Positions 15,150 to 24,400 of a stretch of 64,000 bases of DNA are shown here, one piece after another (position 1 is the stretch's first letter; each line of letters starts with the position of its first letter). The notes under the pieces are model-generated. The model saw only the letters and a list, made by a program, of their open reading frames with translations. It was not told where the DNA came from and did no database searches. Source of the stretch: Helcococcus massiliensis (GTDB taxonomy: Bacteria; Bacillota; Clostridia; Tissierellales; Peptoniphilaceae); NCBI RefSeq assembly GCF_900258485.1, contig NZ_OGVE01000003.1:62001-126000 (forward strand), read 5' to 3'. The position numbers and the translations under genes were made by a program.

Positions 15150-16413
15150 TTATAAACCTCTTTAGTCGTATCATATAATACTTATCTTCTTTCTTTGTAA
15201 AGCTAATTCCTTCCTCATTAAATGGATATATCTCATCTTCAACTTCTTTTATTACTTTTAGATTTTTATTTATTATCTTATACCTGTCATTTTCCTTTAT
15301 AAGACCTATGTCATTTGAAAATGAATATGCTTGATTGAACCCCTTATCACTTACACTGTTAAAGTCTTGATCTATGTAGGTCCACTTATTTTTGTTTTTT
15401 ACAGCTATATGCTGACCATATGAAAAATCTATATCATCATATTCATCTGAGTACTTGTCTTTACTAATGTCATATATTTTATATTTGTTGAATTTCACAA
15501 TGACTTTATTATCATAAATTGCATTATTTCTACTATCTATTTTAAAATCTTGACCTTCAAGATTACTTATTAACTCAAAATTTGTATCAATTATTTTTAT
15601 TCCATCATCAATAATAATGGCCTTTTTATCTATAAAATTTGAAGCCTTCTTATAGGCCTTTGACTTAATAACAGAAGACCTATCAATATAGATTTGCCCA
15701 CTACTAGTATTTTTTACTATATAAGGATGCTGGAAACTAAAGTATTCTACCCCATCAAAATTAGCTCTTATATCATTCTTCTCATCAATAACCAGAGTGT
15801 TAGCTTGATTTATTACTGTTAAATAAGGATACTTCCATCCTAATATATCTTCATTTTTACTAGAATGTTTAATTTTTCCTTTATTAGTGATTAAATACCA
15901 AAAGTCATCTTTTTTACCTATATATTCCTCATAATCATTTAATGTATATTTTATTTGATCAAAAGATTCCCCATATATCACGTAATCAGATAGATACTTA
16001 TCCATATATTTGTTCTTAAGTTCTTCATCTAATTTAAGAAAAAATTTATTGTATTCTTTATACATTTCCTTATCATCTAAAATTTTTAATATATTTTCTT
16101 GTATCTTATGTTTTTTCTCTTTAGGAATTTTATGCAAGTCAAAATCTTCAATACTCATATTAATAGCTGTATTAAATTCTTCCAAAGCTAAATAACTCTC
16201 AGCTATCATTAAGACATCTTCTTTTAATAAGTCTTCTTTATTCAATTTTTCAAACTCTTTTATAGCATCTTTATATAATTTTTTATTATAAAAAGCTTGG
16301 GCATAGTTTCTTTGCTTAACTACGTAATTAGACTTGTTTCTATAAGTTAAAACTAAAAATGCAGATATTATTAAAAGAATGCTTAGAATTGCAAGATTTA
16401 TAATTTTCCTCAT
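15142..16413 (-). CDS. Membrane-anchored protein with helical repeats and WG-like beta repeats
   Basis: A 423-residue protein with one N-terminal transmembrane anchor (LAILSILLIISAFLVLTY), then a helical TPR-like region (about 35-130: YAQAFYNKKLYKDAIKEFEKL, YLALEEFNTAI), then a beta-rich region from about 150 to the end. That region contains WG-repeat-like units such as NKNKWTYIDQDFNSVSDKGFNQAYSF and NDRYKIINKNLKVIKEVEDEIYPF. WG repeats are probably extracellular binding modules. It lies 7 bases after the prepilin peptidase gene and overlaps the next, so it belongs to the Tad operon. An accessory surface or assembly role is inferred. Confidence 0.72.
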   Translation of the reverse strand: MRKIINLAILSILLIISAFLVLTYRNKSNYVVKQRNYAQAFYNKKLYKDAIKEFEKLNKEDLLKEDVLMIAESYLALEEFNTAINMSIEDFDLHKIPKEKKHKIQENILKILDDKEMYKEYNKFFLKLDEELKNKYMDKYLSDYVIYGESFDQIKYTLNDYEEYIGKKDDFWYLITNKGKIKHSSKNEDILGWKYPYLTVINQANTLVIDEKNDIRANFDGVEYFSFQHPYIVKNTSSGQIYIDRSSVIKSKAYKKASNFIDKKAIIIDDGIKIIDTNFELISNLEGQDFKIDSRNNAIYDNKVIVKFNKYKIYDISKDKYSDEYDDIDFSYGQHIAVKNKNKWTYIDQDFNSVSDKGFNQAYSFSNDIGLIKENDRYKIINKNLKVIKEVEDEIYPFNEEGISFTKKEDKYYMIRLKRFINE

Positions 16414-16420
16414 AATTACC

Positions 16421-16921
16421 TCAAATTAATAAGTATGATAATAAAATAAATGGACCTAGGGGGAATTTATAAGATTTCTCTTTTTTCATTATTAAAAAAT
16501 ATATCCCTACTAAAAATATTATTATTGATAATACTAATAATAATTGTATTAAAAAGACTCCTCCCTTAACTATAAAAATAGCTGATAGAAGCTTTACATC
16601 CCCCATTCCAAGACCTAGGTCCATCATTGATAAGACAAATAGAAAAGATAAAAAGATCATTGGTATGAAGTCGAGTTTTAGATCACTTTGATTAATATAT
16701 AATATTTTAATTGGTATTAATAATAAAACTAAAAAGTTAGGTATAATATATTCTTTGATATCAATTATTGATATTATAAGCAAAATGCTTAATATAAAAT
16801 AATCTTTAGCTGGATATAAAATATAGAATAAAGATGATATTAATAATTGAAAGTAAAATATCTTATTTGATATATAAAAATTTTCATCCAAGTATTTTTT
16901 AAATATTATTGTTAGAAACAT
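16421..16921 (-). CDS. Prepilin peptidase, A24 family (TadV-like)
   Basis: Inner-membrane aspartyl protease that removes the leader from Flp and TadE-type prepilins. It has 166 residues and no N-terminal methylase domain, as in TadV/CpaA. The two catalytic aspartates are visible: Asp54 in SIIDIKEYIIPN and Asp108 in LGLGMGDVKLL. About six membrane helices. Its start overlaps the end of the minor pilin gene upstream by 23 bases; a GAAAGGG ribosome site precedes the ATG. It would process the pilins encoded in the same operon. Confidence 0.9.
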   Translation of the reverse strand: MFLTIIFKKYLDENFYISNKIFYFQLLISSLFYILYPAKDYFILSILLIISIIDIKEYIIPNFLVLLLIPIKILYINQSDLKLDFIPMIFLSFLFVLSMMDLGLGMGDVKLLSAIFIVKGGVFLIQLLLVLSIIIFLVGIYFLIMKKEKSYKFPLGPFILLSYLLI

Positions 16922-17936
16922 CCAAAGCCCTTTCCATATAAATAAATTCTATATTTCCTATTTTCTTTATTTCATTCATATAAGATGATAAGTCTGTTTT
17001 ATCTAGGGCCTCTTCTGGTAATACTATAAGGAGTTTAGAATTTTTCCCTTTATACTCCCCCTTATATTTAGAAATATTTTCCAACATTTTATTATGATAA
17101 ATAGATAGCTGCTTTATAAATTCTTCTTTTAATAAATACTTTCCAGAAGTCTCCTGAGAATAAGTAGATTTAAATATGTTTAAGGAGTAGACTTCAACTA
17201 AGCTATCACTTTCTTCATCATAGAAATCCAAACCATTACCAATTTCAATAGGATTGTTTGAATTATCTCTTAATAATTTGGCAAAATATCTTCCTCTTTC
17301 AAAATTAGTTTTTTGCCATATACTATTATTCAACGTATTACTATGGTAAAGATTTTCTACAGGACTTGCTAATAAATAATTTTGCTCCACCTTATTTTCG
17401 AAAGAAAACATAGAAAATTTATCCAGTTTATAAGTATAAGTTAAGGCTATTTCTATATTATTTCCATCTTCAAAAATTTTAAGTTTGCTTATTTCAAAGT
17501 CTTTTTCTTTAAGCAAATTAGATTTGTACAAATTATGATTTATCTTATCCAGCTTAGCTAAAAACATTCTTTTTACAAAATCTTTAGTAATATTCTTTTT
17601 AATTGAGTTGTAAGAGTCCTCTTTTGCCTGGCTAGATATCTTATTGAATACATTAGATAAATTTATTTGTACATCACTTAATTCTTCACTTATTAAGTCT
17701 TTATAAATACTTGAATCAAAAGATTCAGTAGCCAGATCTTTAGAATAATTTGCTGAATCTACAATTTGCATAAGTAAATTTAATTCTTGCCCTGTTTCAT
17801 AAAGACTTTTTCTTGTATAAGACTCAAACATAATGCTATAAGCAACACTATTTATAATAAAATAAGAAATAACAAAAACTATAAAGACTAAACTAGCCTC
17901 AATACTTATTGCCCCACTTTTTCGTGACTTCGTCAT
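16899..17936 (-). CDS. TadE-like minor pseudopilin
   Basis: A 345-residue protein with a class III prepilin-type N-terminus: basic TKSRKSG, then AISIEASLVFIVFVISYFII, with Glu at +5 after the glycine. The prepilin peptidase encoded next should cleave after that Gly. The rest is a predicted extracellular domain longer than usual for TadE. The ATG at 17934-17936 is chosen because AGGAGA lies just before it; two earlier ATGs lie inside the previous gene. It overlaps the preceding lipoprotein gene by 38 bases. Likely a pilus-priming or structural subunit. Confidence 0.78.
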   Translation of the reverse strand: MTKSRKSGAISIEASLVFIVFVISYFIINSVAYSIMFESYTRKSLYETGQELNLLMQIVDSANYSKDLATESFDSSIYKDLISEELSDVQINLSNVFNKISSQAKEDSYNSIKKNITKDFVKRMFLAKLDKINHNLYKSNLLKEKDFEISKLKIFEDGNNIEIALTYTYKLDKFSMFSFENKVEQNYLLASPVENLYHSNTLNNSIWQKTNFERGRYFAKLLRDNSNNPIEIGNGLDFYDEESDSLVEVYSLNIFKSTYSQETSGKYLLKEEFIKQLSIYHNKMLENISKYKGEYKGKNSKLLIVLPEEALDKTDLSSYMNEIKKIGNIEFIYMERALDVSNNNI

Positions 17937-18384
17937 ATAATTCTCCTGCATCATTATCCTTGCTAGTTACTAATAAAATAAGCACTTTTCCATTCTTGTT
18001 TATTAGTTTAATTTTTGAAGAGTTAAAATCTCCAGCATCACTATATAATTTGTATTCATCATTCGATATTTTTTCTAAATTGTACTTTCCATCCAAGGGA
18101 AAATCTTTAACATTATAAAAATTTAAGCCATTAATAAGCTCTTTCTGTAGGTCTTCATTCTCGTTTATTTCTCTTACAAATATTATATTTTTATAATCCG
18201 TAAAGTAAATTCCATAACTCCCATTTTTTTCTGCATAATGTTTTGACACTTGTAAATCCATAATTTCCTTAGAAAAATCTGTATAAGCATATTGGCTCAT
18301 ATCCTTGTAATTATCTTTTTTGTCACTAATATCATTAGCACAGCCGCTTAACATAAAGGCTAAAAGCAAAAGCAAAATTTTCAT
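17899..18384 (-). CDS. Small lipoprotein of the Tad locus
   Basis: A 161-residue lipoprotein: MKILLLLLAFMLSGC with Cys15 as lipidation site, then a polar domain of alternating strands (YGIYFTDYKNIIFVREI, KLINKNGKVLILLVTS). The ATG overlaps the stop of the 863-residue pseudopilin gene by one base, so it is translationally coupled. No family recognised. In Gram-negative Tad systems TadD is a lipoprotein with TPRs; this one shows none, so it is not a clear TadD. Confidence 0.72.
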   Translation of the reverse strand: MKILLLLLAFMLSGCANDISDKKDNYKDMSQYAYTDFSKEIMDLQVSKHYAEKNGSYGIYFTDYKNIIFVREINENEDLQKELINGLNFYNVKDFPLDGKYNLEKISNDEYKLYSDAGDFNSSKIKLINKNGKVLILLVTSKDNDAGELYDEVTKKWGNKY

Positions 18385-20975
18385 TAATAAGCACCTCTTT
18401 TCTTCTCTTCGATTTGACCTATTTTTATATATTCTTTTAAAAAATTAGTATTTATTTTAATGGACGAACTTAATTCAAAACTGACTATAATATTTGAGAT
18501 ATTAAAATTAGGACTAGCTTTCTTTATCTCATGGTCTATAACTAGTAAAGCTCTTTTAAGTATAGAATCCTGGTCGGAACTAGATAATCTAAATAATGTT
18601 AAAGCAAATAAGTAGTCTTTGTAATTAAAAGTTAAGCCACTTTTATTTCCTGATGAATTATTGTAATCTCCACCTAAGTCACCTATATACTGACTTATTG
18701 CCTTGTCTATAGATTCCTTCATTTTAATCTTATTATTGGATATAGCCTCATTAATATTAGTTTTAAGTTTTTCATTAACAGACCTAGTCTTTGATTTAAC
18801 TTTATTTTCTATATCCTTTACTAGAGAATTAAAATAAGCCAATATAGTGTTTTCTTCAATATTTTGAAATTCTTTTAATACTTTATTTTTGATATAAACA
18901 AAGACTTCTTTTTTTATATTGATAATTAATTCAGATTCCCCATTTATATTTTTTTCTATATTATCTAAAACATTTATTAATTCTTTCTTAATGTCAGTAG
19001 TTTCCATGCCTAAAGTATTTACCAATAAATTTTGTATAGGATTTAGAAATTCAGCTATGATTTGTTGACTTATACCATCAATAGTTTGCTTAGTAAATTC
19101 ATTTACCCTATCTTCTATGGAATCTAAAGAATCTGCTGAATAATCCTCTATAGTTTCATAAATATTATCCAGGGCTGAAGAAGTTATTTTAGATAAATTG
19201 TTGGCTATAATATTATCTAAGTTACTCAAAGAAACCTGCCAAGAAGCTTTATTTTTAAAGGCAACTAGATTTTCAGCCTTGTTTAAGGTCGATATATCTA
19301 TAAAACTTTCACCAACACTCATTCCCGCTAATAGTAAAGACCTCAATATGGGCACTCCAAAACTAGTCCATCCACCTATTGCTGTTGCAACCATAGTCGC
19401 TTCTCTAGTCAGGTCAGCATTGGTGTATGCATACAAAGAATTCAACAAAAATCTAATAGAAAAAATTGAAGCTTGTATTATATTTTCATTTTTAGATAAG
19501 GAATTATGACCAAATAAAATATATTCTAATTGACTATTAAACTCATTTCCACTTAACTTATCAGAAAATTTATCTACTAAATACATAGAAATTAAAATAT
19601 TATCTTTTGAAGTATTCACCTTTTCTGGGATTATGGTATCTGTTTTTTTTAGAATATTTTTGTAAGAATTATAATTCTCTATATTATCTAAGTTGCTATC
19701 AATATCTAGTGAGAAATTATCTAAAAGCTTTTTTTGATTTTGGTTTATATAATCTTCAGCATATTTTTTTGAATCATTTTTTACTTCTTTAGACTTTTTA
19801 GCCAAGCTTGTTATCTTTTTTCTATTCTCCTTAGCTTCTTTTTTCTCTTCTTTGTCTTCTTTAGTTTTTTCTGCTTGATTAACAAGCTTATTATAAATCT
19901 TATATTTTCCTAGTAAAGGAAGTTTTTTTAGGTCCATATCTGATGTATTTATTTGCTGGTAACTGTTAATTAGACCATCTGATTTCAAATGCTCACTATT
20001 ATTTTCTATAAAAGAAATAACCTTATTTATATTGTTTTCATTTTCTTCTAATTTTCCCAATAATTTATCAATATTCTCTTTATTGAAATCTAAGTTTGCA
20101 CTATTAAGCTCTGCTTTAATATTGTTCTGAATTTCTTTATTTTTAACTTTTGACAGTTCCTTATTCAAATCTTCCAAACGCAAATTAGATTTATAAATAG
20201 CTTCATCAAGTTTTTTAAGGTCTTTAATAATTGATGTGTATACCTTATTCATGTCACTTAGTTCTTTTAACTCTTTATTTTTATCATCCTTAAATTTCGA
20301 AATTATATTTAATATTTCTTCATTTTTTTCTTCCTCTTCACCATCTACACTATCAATTTCTTCCAATAAATTTGTATAGTCCTTAGCTTGCTTTGTTATT
20401 ATTTTATTGATTTCTTCAACCTTATCCTTGTAAGAGACGAAGTTTTCCCCTATTTTTTCAAGATTTAAATTGATTTTAGAATACTCTTTTTCATAATCAT
20501 ATTTTTTATCTAAAAGCTTACTGTAGCTTTTTGATTCAGACATCATATTAACTAAATTATATACACCATTTCCAAAATCATAAGTAGCTTTTAGACTCAT
20601 ATAATCAATTATCTGCTTTTTAAAATTATCTGTATTTATTAGTAGGTCTTTGTCTCCTACATCTAAATTTAAATTTTCTAAATGAGACTTATAAAAATTA
20701 CTATAGTTGTCTTCAATATTAGATTTGGCAATAACATTAGCATATTCTTCTAGGTAAGATTGATCTTTATCTATTCCTAAAATATTGTAACTTTCATAAA
20801 GATCCTTGTTATAATTTGATAAGATAGAATCCACTACGATATCATTACTTATCCTAAGATGGTTCTTAGCAGCACTGATTTTGCTGGTATCTATAGTCAA
20901 TAAAGCAAAAGTATAAACTGGTAATATAATTAAAGCTAAAAATATAGATACAAAACCCTGTATAGTTTTTTTCAT
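18384..20975 (-). CDS. Large coiled-coil pseudopilin (DUF5702/TadG-like)
   Basis: An 863-residue protein beginning with a prepilin-like anchor (MKKTIQGFVSIFLALIILPVY) followed by ALLTIDTSKISAAKNHLR, the start pattern of the Gram-positive Tad-locus family usually called DUF5702. Residues about 140-420 are Lys/Glu-rich and likely a long coiled coil. Next is a mixed region with a hydrophobic Ala/Gly patch (about 525-560, TREATMVATAIGGWTSFGVPIL), then another long helical part to about 770 and a compact C-terminus. Its size suggests a long stalk outside the cell or in the wall. It starts two bases after the previous gene. Function inferred from position. Confidence 0.78.
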   Translation of the reverse strand: MKKTIQGFVSIFLALIILPVYTFALLTIDTSKISAAKNHLRISNDIVVDSILSNYNKDLYESYNILGIDKDQSYLEEYANVIAKSNIEDNYSNFYKSHLENLNLDVGDKDLLINTDNFKKQIIDYMSLKATYDFGNGVYNLVNMMSESKSYSKLLDKKYDYEKEYSKINLNLEKIGENFVSYKDKVEEINKIITKQAKDYTNLLEEIDSVDGEEEEKNEEILNIISKFKDDKNKELKELSDMNKVYTSIIKDLKKLDEAIYKSNLRLEDLNKELSKVKNKEIQNNIKAELNSANLDFNKENIDKLLGKLEENENNINKVISFIENNSEHLKSDGLINSYQQINTSDMDLKKLPLLGKYKIYNKLVNQAEKTKEDKEEKKEAKENRKKITSLAKKSKEVKNDSKKYAEDYINQNQKKLLDNFSLDIDSNLDNIENYNSYKNILKKTDTIIPEKVNTSKDNILISMYLVDKFSDKLSGNEFNSQLEYILFGHNSLSKNENIIQASIFSIRFLLNSLYAYTNADLTREATMVATAIGGWTSFGVPILRSLLLAGMSVGESFIDISTLNKAENLVAFKNKASWQVSLSNLDNIIANNLSKITSSALDNIYETIEDYSADSLDSIEDRVNEFTKQTIDGISQQIIAEFLNPIQNLLVNTLGMETTDIKKELINVLDNIEKNINGESELIINIKKEVFVYIKNKVLKEFQNIEENTILAYFNSLVKDIENKVKSKTRSVNEKLKTNINEAISNNKIKMKESIDKAISQYIGDLGGDYNNSSGNKSGLTFNYKDYLFALTLFRLSSSDQDSILKRALLVIDHEIKKASPNFNISNIIVSFELSSSIKINTNFLKEYIKIGQIEEKKRGAY

Positions 20976-20976
20976 T

Positions 20977-21495
20977 TTAATTACCTACCATCTTCTCTAT
21001 GAGAGGATTTTTAGATGTAAATATATCACCCAACTTTATCCCCTCAATTTCTTTTTCTTTAAATTCCTCATATAAAAAATTTACAAAATCTATTTTTCTT
21101 TTTGAATCAATAAGGTATACCTTTGAAAAATTATACTTGTTAGCTACCGAGTCCTGACTTACACTAATAGTATTTTTAAACATATTTTCACTGCTTTTTA
21201 GATCTATTGGATTTTGTGAAAGACGACTTAATTTTGTATTTAGATCTATTTCAGCATTAGTCAGTAACTTTTGGTCTATTTTTTTCCATATTTCAAAATC
21301 TTCTGAAACCTGGTCCATTATTATGCTTGTTTTATAATATATATTTTCACTTGCTATAGATTTGTTTATTGTTTTAAGAGAAATTATAAATAATAGGCTA
21401 AGCAAAAGAAATAAAAAAGGCATTAATAAAGAACTTTCAATAAATTCAACTGATCCCCTATTTTCTTTTATTTTTTTAGAAATTATTGATATCAT
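20977..21495 (-). CDS. TadE-like minor pilin
   Basis: A 172-residue protein with prepilin-like N-terminus: KKIKENRG, then SVEFIESSLLMPFLFLLLSLLFIISL. Cleavage would follow the Gly. The remainder is a predicted extracellular domain. It overlaps the end of the Flp pilin gene by 20 bases in another frame, which ties the two in expression. TadE-family proteins are minor pilins needed for assembly. Confidence 0.8.
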   Translation of the reverse strand: MISIISKKIKENRGSVEFIESSLLMPFLFLLLSLLFIISLKTINKSIASENIYYKTSIIMDQVSEDFEIWKKIDQKLLTNAEIDLNTKLSRLSQNPIDLKSSENMFKNTISVSQDSVANKYNFSKVYLIDSKRKIDFVNFLYEEFKEKEIEGIKLGDIFTSKNPLIEKMVGN

Positions 21496-21649
21496 TTTCT
21501 AATCTCGTAAATATTGTTTTTAATAAATTTTGCATACTATCCTTGAAAATAACAGCTAATATTATAACCACAATTAAAATCAAAACTATGGCTATCATAT
21601 TTATTTCACCTTTTTGACTTTTTAATTTGTAAAATATATTACTTAACAT
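21476..21649 (-). CDS. Flp1-type major pilin candidate (57 residues)
   Basis: A short gene between tadC and the TadE-like gene. ATG at 21647-21649 follows AAGGAGG at good distance; stop TAA at 21476-21478. The product begins MLSNIFYKLKSQKG, then EINMIAIVLILIVVIILAVI, then FKDSMQNLLKTIFTRLEND. A short basic leader ending in Gly, one hydrophobic helix and the IFK...IF tail fit the small Flp1-type pilins of Gram-positive Tad loci. The usual Glu at +5 is missing; Glu is at +1. As the smallest and most pilin-like product, it is the best candidate for the main fibre subunit. Confidence 0.82.
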   Translation of the reverse strand: MLSNIFYKLKSQKGEINMIAIVLILIVVIILAVIFKDSMQNLLKTIFTRLENDINNF

Positions 21650-21658
21650 GACCCCTCC

Positions 21659-22516
21659 TTATAGTGTATTTAAAAGCACTGGCAACATTACTGTGAGCAT
21701 TATACCTACAAATATGACTATATTAGGTATTAATAGCTTCCTATTTACTTCTTGACTTTCCAATATGACTTGAGTCTTTCTATATTCATTAGTTTCTTTT
21801 TTTATAAGCGTCAGTGATTGATTTATATCATCTGAACCTGTTTTAAAATTTTGTACTATACTGCTAATAAACTTCCTAATTAAAATATCTTCATTTTTTA
21901 TAGAAATACTATTGAAAGCCTCTTCTTCAGACATACCATTTCTTACCATAGTCAAAACTTCTGCTATATTCTGACTTATCCCATCATTCGATTTTTCGAC
22001 TATATAATTTAAAGAATCCCTTAAATTTATACCAGATTCAAGCATCAAGGAAAGTCTAGACACAAAATTTGGTAGGTCAGATTTCATTTTGTTTTGGATT
22101 TTTAAATATTTTTTAATTTCTATATGGTCTAAATAATAAAGAAAAATTCCGACAAATATTGGATAAATTAGAATAAATATTTTTTCTGTAGATAAGGAAA
22201 ATGCGATAATAAAGAAAATATTAGAATAATAAAGAAACATTAACTTTTTAGCTTGGTGTATGAGTAAAAAATCTTCGTAGATATTTTCTCCATAATGATT
22301 TTTTATAGCTATTTTAAGCTTACTTGAAGTTATTAAGTTAAATAATTCATTCTTGTTTTTTATTAATAACATGAAGGGTAAAAAATACCCAAGATACTTT
22401 GACTCAATCCTTATATTTTTACCTATATAATCTATTTCTTCCCTATGAATATAAGAATATATAAGAAATATAAAATGGATTAAAACGCTTATCACAAGCA
22501 AAATTATACTTAGCAT
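21659..22516 (-). CDS. Tad assembly membrane protein TadC (type II secretion F domain)
   Basis: An integral membrane protein of the GspF/TadC family, 285 residues, part of the pilus assembly platform. The cytoplasmic F-domain is visible in SDLPNFVSRLSLMLESGINLRDSLNYIV and the following EEAFNSI segment, flanked by hydrophobic helices at about 1-20, 95-150 and the C-terminus. It directly follows tadB with a one-base overlap and precedes the Flp pilin by 9 bases. Confidence 0.88.
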   Translation of the reverse strand: MLSIILLVISVLIHFIFLIYSYIHREEIDYIGKNIRIESKYLGYFLPFMLLIKNKNELFNLITSSKLKIAIKNHYGENIYEDFLLIHQAKKLMFLYYSNIFFIIAFSLSTEKIFILIYPIFVGIFLYYLDHIEIKKYLKIQNKMKSDLPNFVSRLSLMLESGINLRDSLNYIVEKSNDGISQNIAEVLTMVRNGMSEEEAFNSISIKNEDILIRKFISSIVQNFKTGSDDINQSLTLIKKETNEYRKTQVILESQEVNRKLLIPNIVIFVGIMLTVMLPVLLNTL

Positions 22517-23217
22517 TAAATCTCCTTACTTACAATTTTATTTCCAAAATAAAATGATACAAGTATTAAAATAAATATTGGAAATCTAATTAAATAATCA
22601 ATATAGGTTAATTGCCCAGGATTATTCATCCTTAACATAACCATTACAAACATTGGCAATATACACATTATTAAGAATTCCTTTTTACCATTATCCGTAA
22701 TAGTTGATAATTCAAGCTCTAATGATATATTTTCATTTAATATTTCTTTAGCATTATAGGTAACTTCGGATACATTAATCCCAGATTTCAAAGAAATAAG
22801 TAAACTATCTATAAAAATGTTAGCTTCTTCTAAGTTAATATTTTTCTTAAAATCTAATAGTGCATCTTCCATACTAAAGCCATTATTTATATCTTCTATA
22901 ACTTTCTCAGTTAACATAACTATCTCACTATCTATAGTAAAAAGATTTTTAAGTTCCAAACGTGTGTTATCTAAAGCTTGATATAGGTTTTGACCAGAAA
23001 TTAAATTAGAATTTAATATATCCAAGAATTCTCTAAACATGATTCGTTTGTTTTTAAAATTCAGTCTATTTAAATACTCATAAACTATAATATATAATTT
23101 GAAAGATGCAAAGAAAGCAATGAATAAGGCTAATATTAATTTCTCAAAGAAAATATAAGCATATAAAAATATAATAATATAAGTTATTATAAGACTTTTC
23201 ACCTTTACTCTATCCAT
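22516..23217 (-). CDS. Tad assembly membrane protein TadB (type II secretion F domain)
   Basis: The partner platform protein of TadC, 233 residues. It has two N-terminal helices (SLIITYIIIFLYAYIFF, LALFIAFFASFKLY), the F-domain LDILNSNLISGQNLYQALDNTRLE, and two C-terminal helices. Its start overlaps the end of the ATPase gene by 8 bases. TadB is usually somewhat longer; here the N-terminal part is short. Confidence 0.87.
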   Translation of the reverse strand: MDRVKVKSLIITYIIIFLYAYIFFEKLILALFIAFFASFKLYIIVYEYLNRLNFKNKRIMFREFLDILNSNLISGQNLYQALDNTRLELKNLFTIDSEIVMLTEKVIEDINNGFSMEDALLDFKKNINLEEANIFIDSLLISLKSGINVSEVTYNAKEILNENISLELELSTITDNGKKEFLIMCILPMFVMVMLRMNNPGQLTYIDYLIRFPIFILILVSFYFGNKIVSKEI

Positions 23218-24400
23218 TAGCTATCCACCTTTCTAATTTATCCTTATTAGTAAGATTATCGCTAAACTCAATCTTGTCTGTTTTATAATTATATTTATAA
23301 AGACTTTTTATCATTAAATCACCAGAATCATCTTTAAGCATTTCAGCAACCTCGATAACTCTTCTTCTTTTTGAATCTACCCTGTCTAGGTGAATTAAAA
23401 TTTCTATCGAAGAATTTATCATACGTCTAACAGCTTCAATAGGAATTTTTTCTCCTGATCTTAGGACCATGGTTTCTAATCTAGATATCATATCCTTAGC
23501 CGAATTAGCATGAGCGGTTGATAAGGATCCATCATGACCAGTAGACATAGCTTGAAGCATATCAACTGTTTCATCTGACCTAACCTCTCCTACTATAATC
23601 CTATCGGGTCTCATCCTAAGCGAATTTTTAATAAGATCTTTTATAGTGACCTTACCCTTGTTAGAACTGTTAGAATTTCTAGTTTGCAGACTAATTAGAT
23701 TTTTCTTGTTTTGAATTTGCAGCTCTCTAGAATCTTCTATGGTTATAATCCTTTCATTATCATCAATAAAATTTGATAAAGCATTCAAAAATGTTGTCTT
23801 CCCTGATGATGTACCTCCTCCAATAATAATGTTATATTTAGCTTTAACAAGTTTTTCTAAAAAAACTGCAAGTTCTTCAGTTAGACTTCCACTATGGATT
23901 AAATCTTTCATACTTAATTTGTGCTTGGAAAATTTTCTAATAGTAATTATTGGATTATGGTTACTAATTGGTGGTAAAACAATATTGACTCTTGAACCAT
24001 CATATAAGTTTGCATCCACAATTGGATTGGAAATATTAACTTCTCTACCAGAATCGCTAACTATTTTTTGGATTATCCTATCCAGTTCTTTTTCTGACCT
24101 AAAGCTGATATGAGATTTAAAAATATTTCCTTCTTTTTCAATATAGATTTGATTATATGAATTTATCATTATTTCATTAATTAAATCATCCTCTAAGAAA
24201 TATTCTAAAATTCCCAAACCTCTAAGGTCATAGAACAATTCCTTGCTATACTTATTTACTTGGTCTATTTCAAGTTCAATTTTATTTTTTGAAGCATAAG
24301 ATAAAATATAGTTATTTAGATAAATAATCAATTCTTCATCATTTAATTTTAAAATATCAGAATTATCGATTTGTTTTCTTAATTGGTCAATATCTAACAT
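23210..24400 (-). CDS. Pilus assembly ATPase TadA/CpaF
   Basis: Hexameric secretion ATPase that drives Flp pilus assembly, 396 residues. The N-terminal domain contains LRGLGILEYFLEDDLINEIMIN. The motor domain has Walker A GGGTSSGKTT (about 193-202), the Asp box IEDSRELQIQ, the Walker B region RPDRIIVGEVRSDE and the His box GHDGSLSTAHANS. All key residues are intact. It overlaps the TadZ-like gene start-to-end by 7 bases. Named tadA in pilus loci; this is not the tRNA deaminase tadA at 61 kb. Confidence 0.95.
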   Translation of the reverse strand: MLDIDQLRKQIDNSDILKLNDEELIIYLNNYILSYASKNKIELEIDQVNKYSKELFYDLRGLGILEYFLEDDLINEIMINSYNQIYIEKEGNIFKSHISFRSEKELDRIIQKIVSDSGREVNISNPIVDANLYDGSRVNIVLPPISNHNPIITIRKFSKHKLSMKDLIHSGSLTEELAVFLEKLVKAKYNIIIGGGTSSGKTTFLNALSNFIDDNERIITIEDSRELQIQNKKNLISLQTRNSNSSNKGKVTIKDLIKNSLRMRPDRIIVGEVRSDETVDMLQAMSTGHDGSLSTAHANSAKDMISRLETMVLRSGEKIPIEAVRRMINSSIEILIHLDRVDSKRRRVIEVAEMLKDDSGDLMIKSLYKYNYKTDKIEFSDNLTNKDKLERWIANG

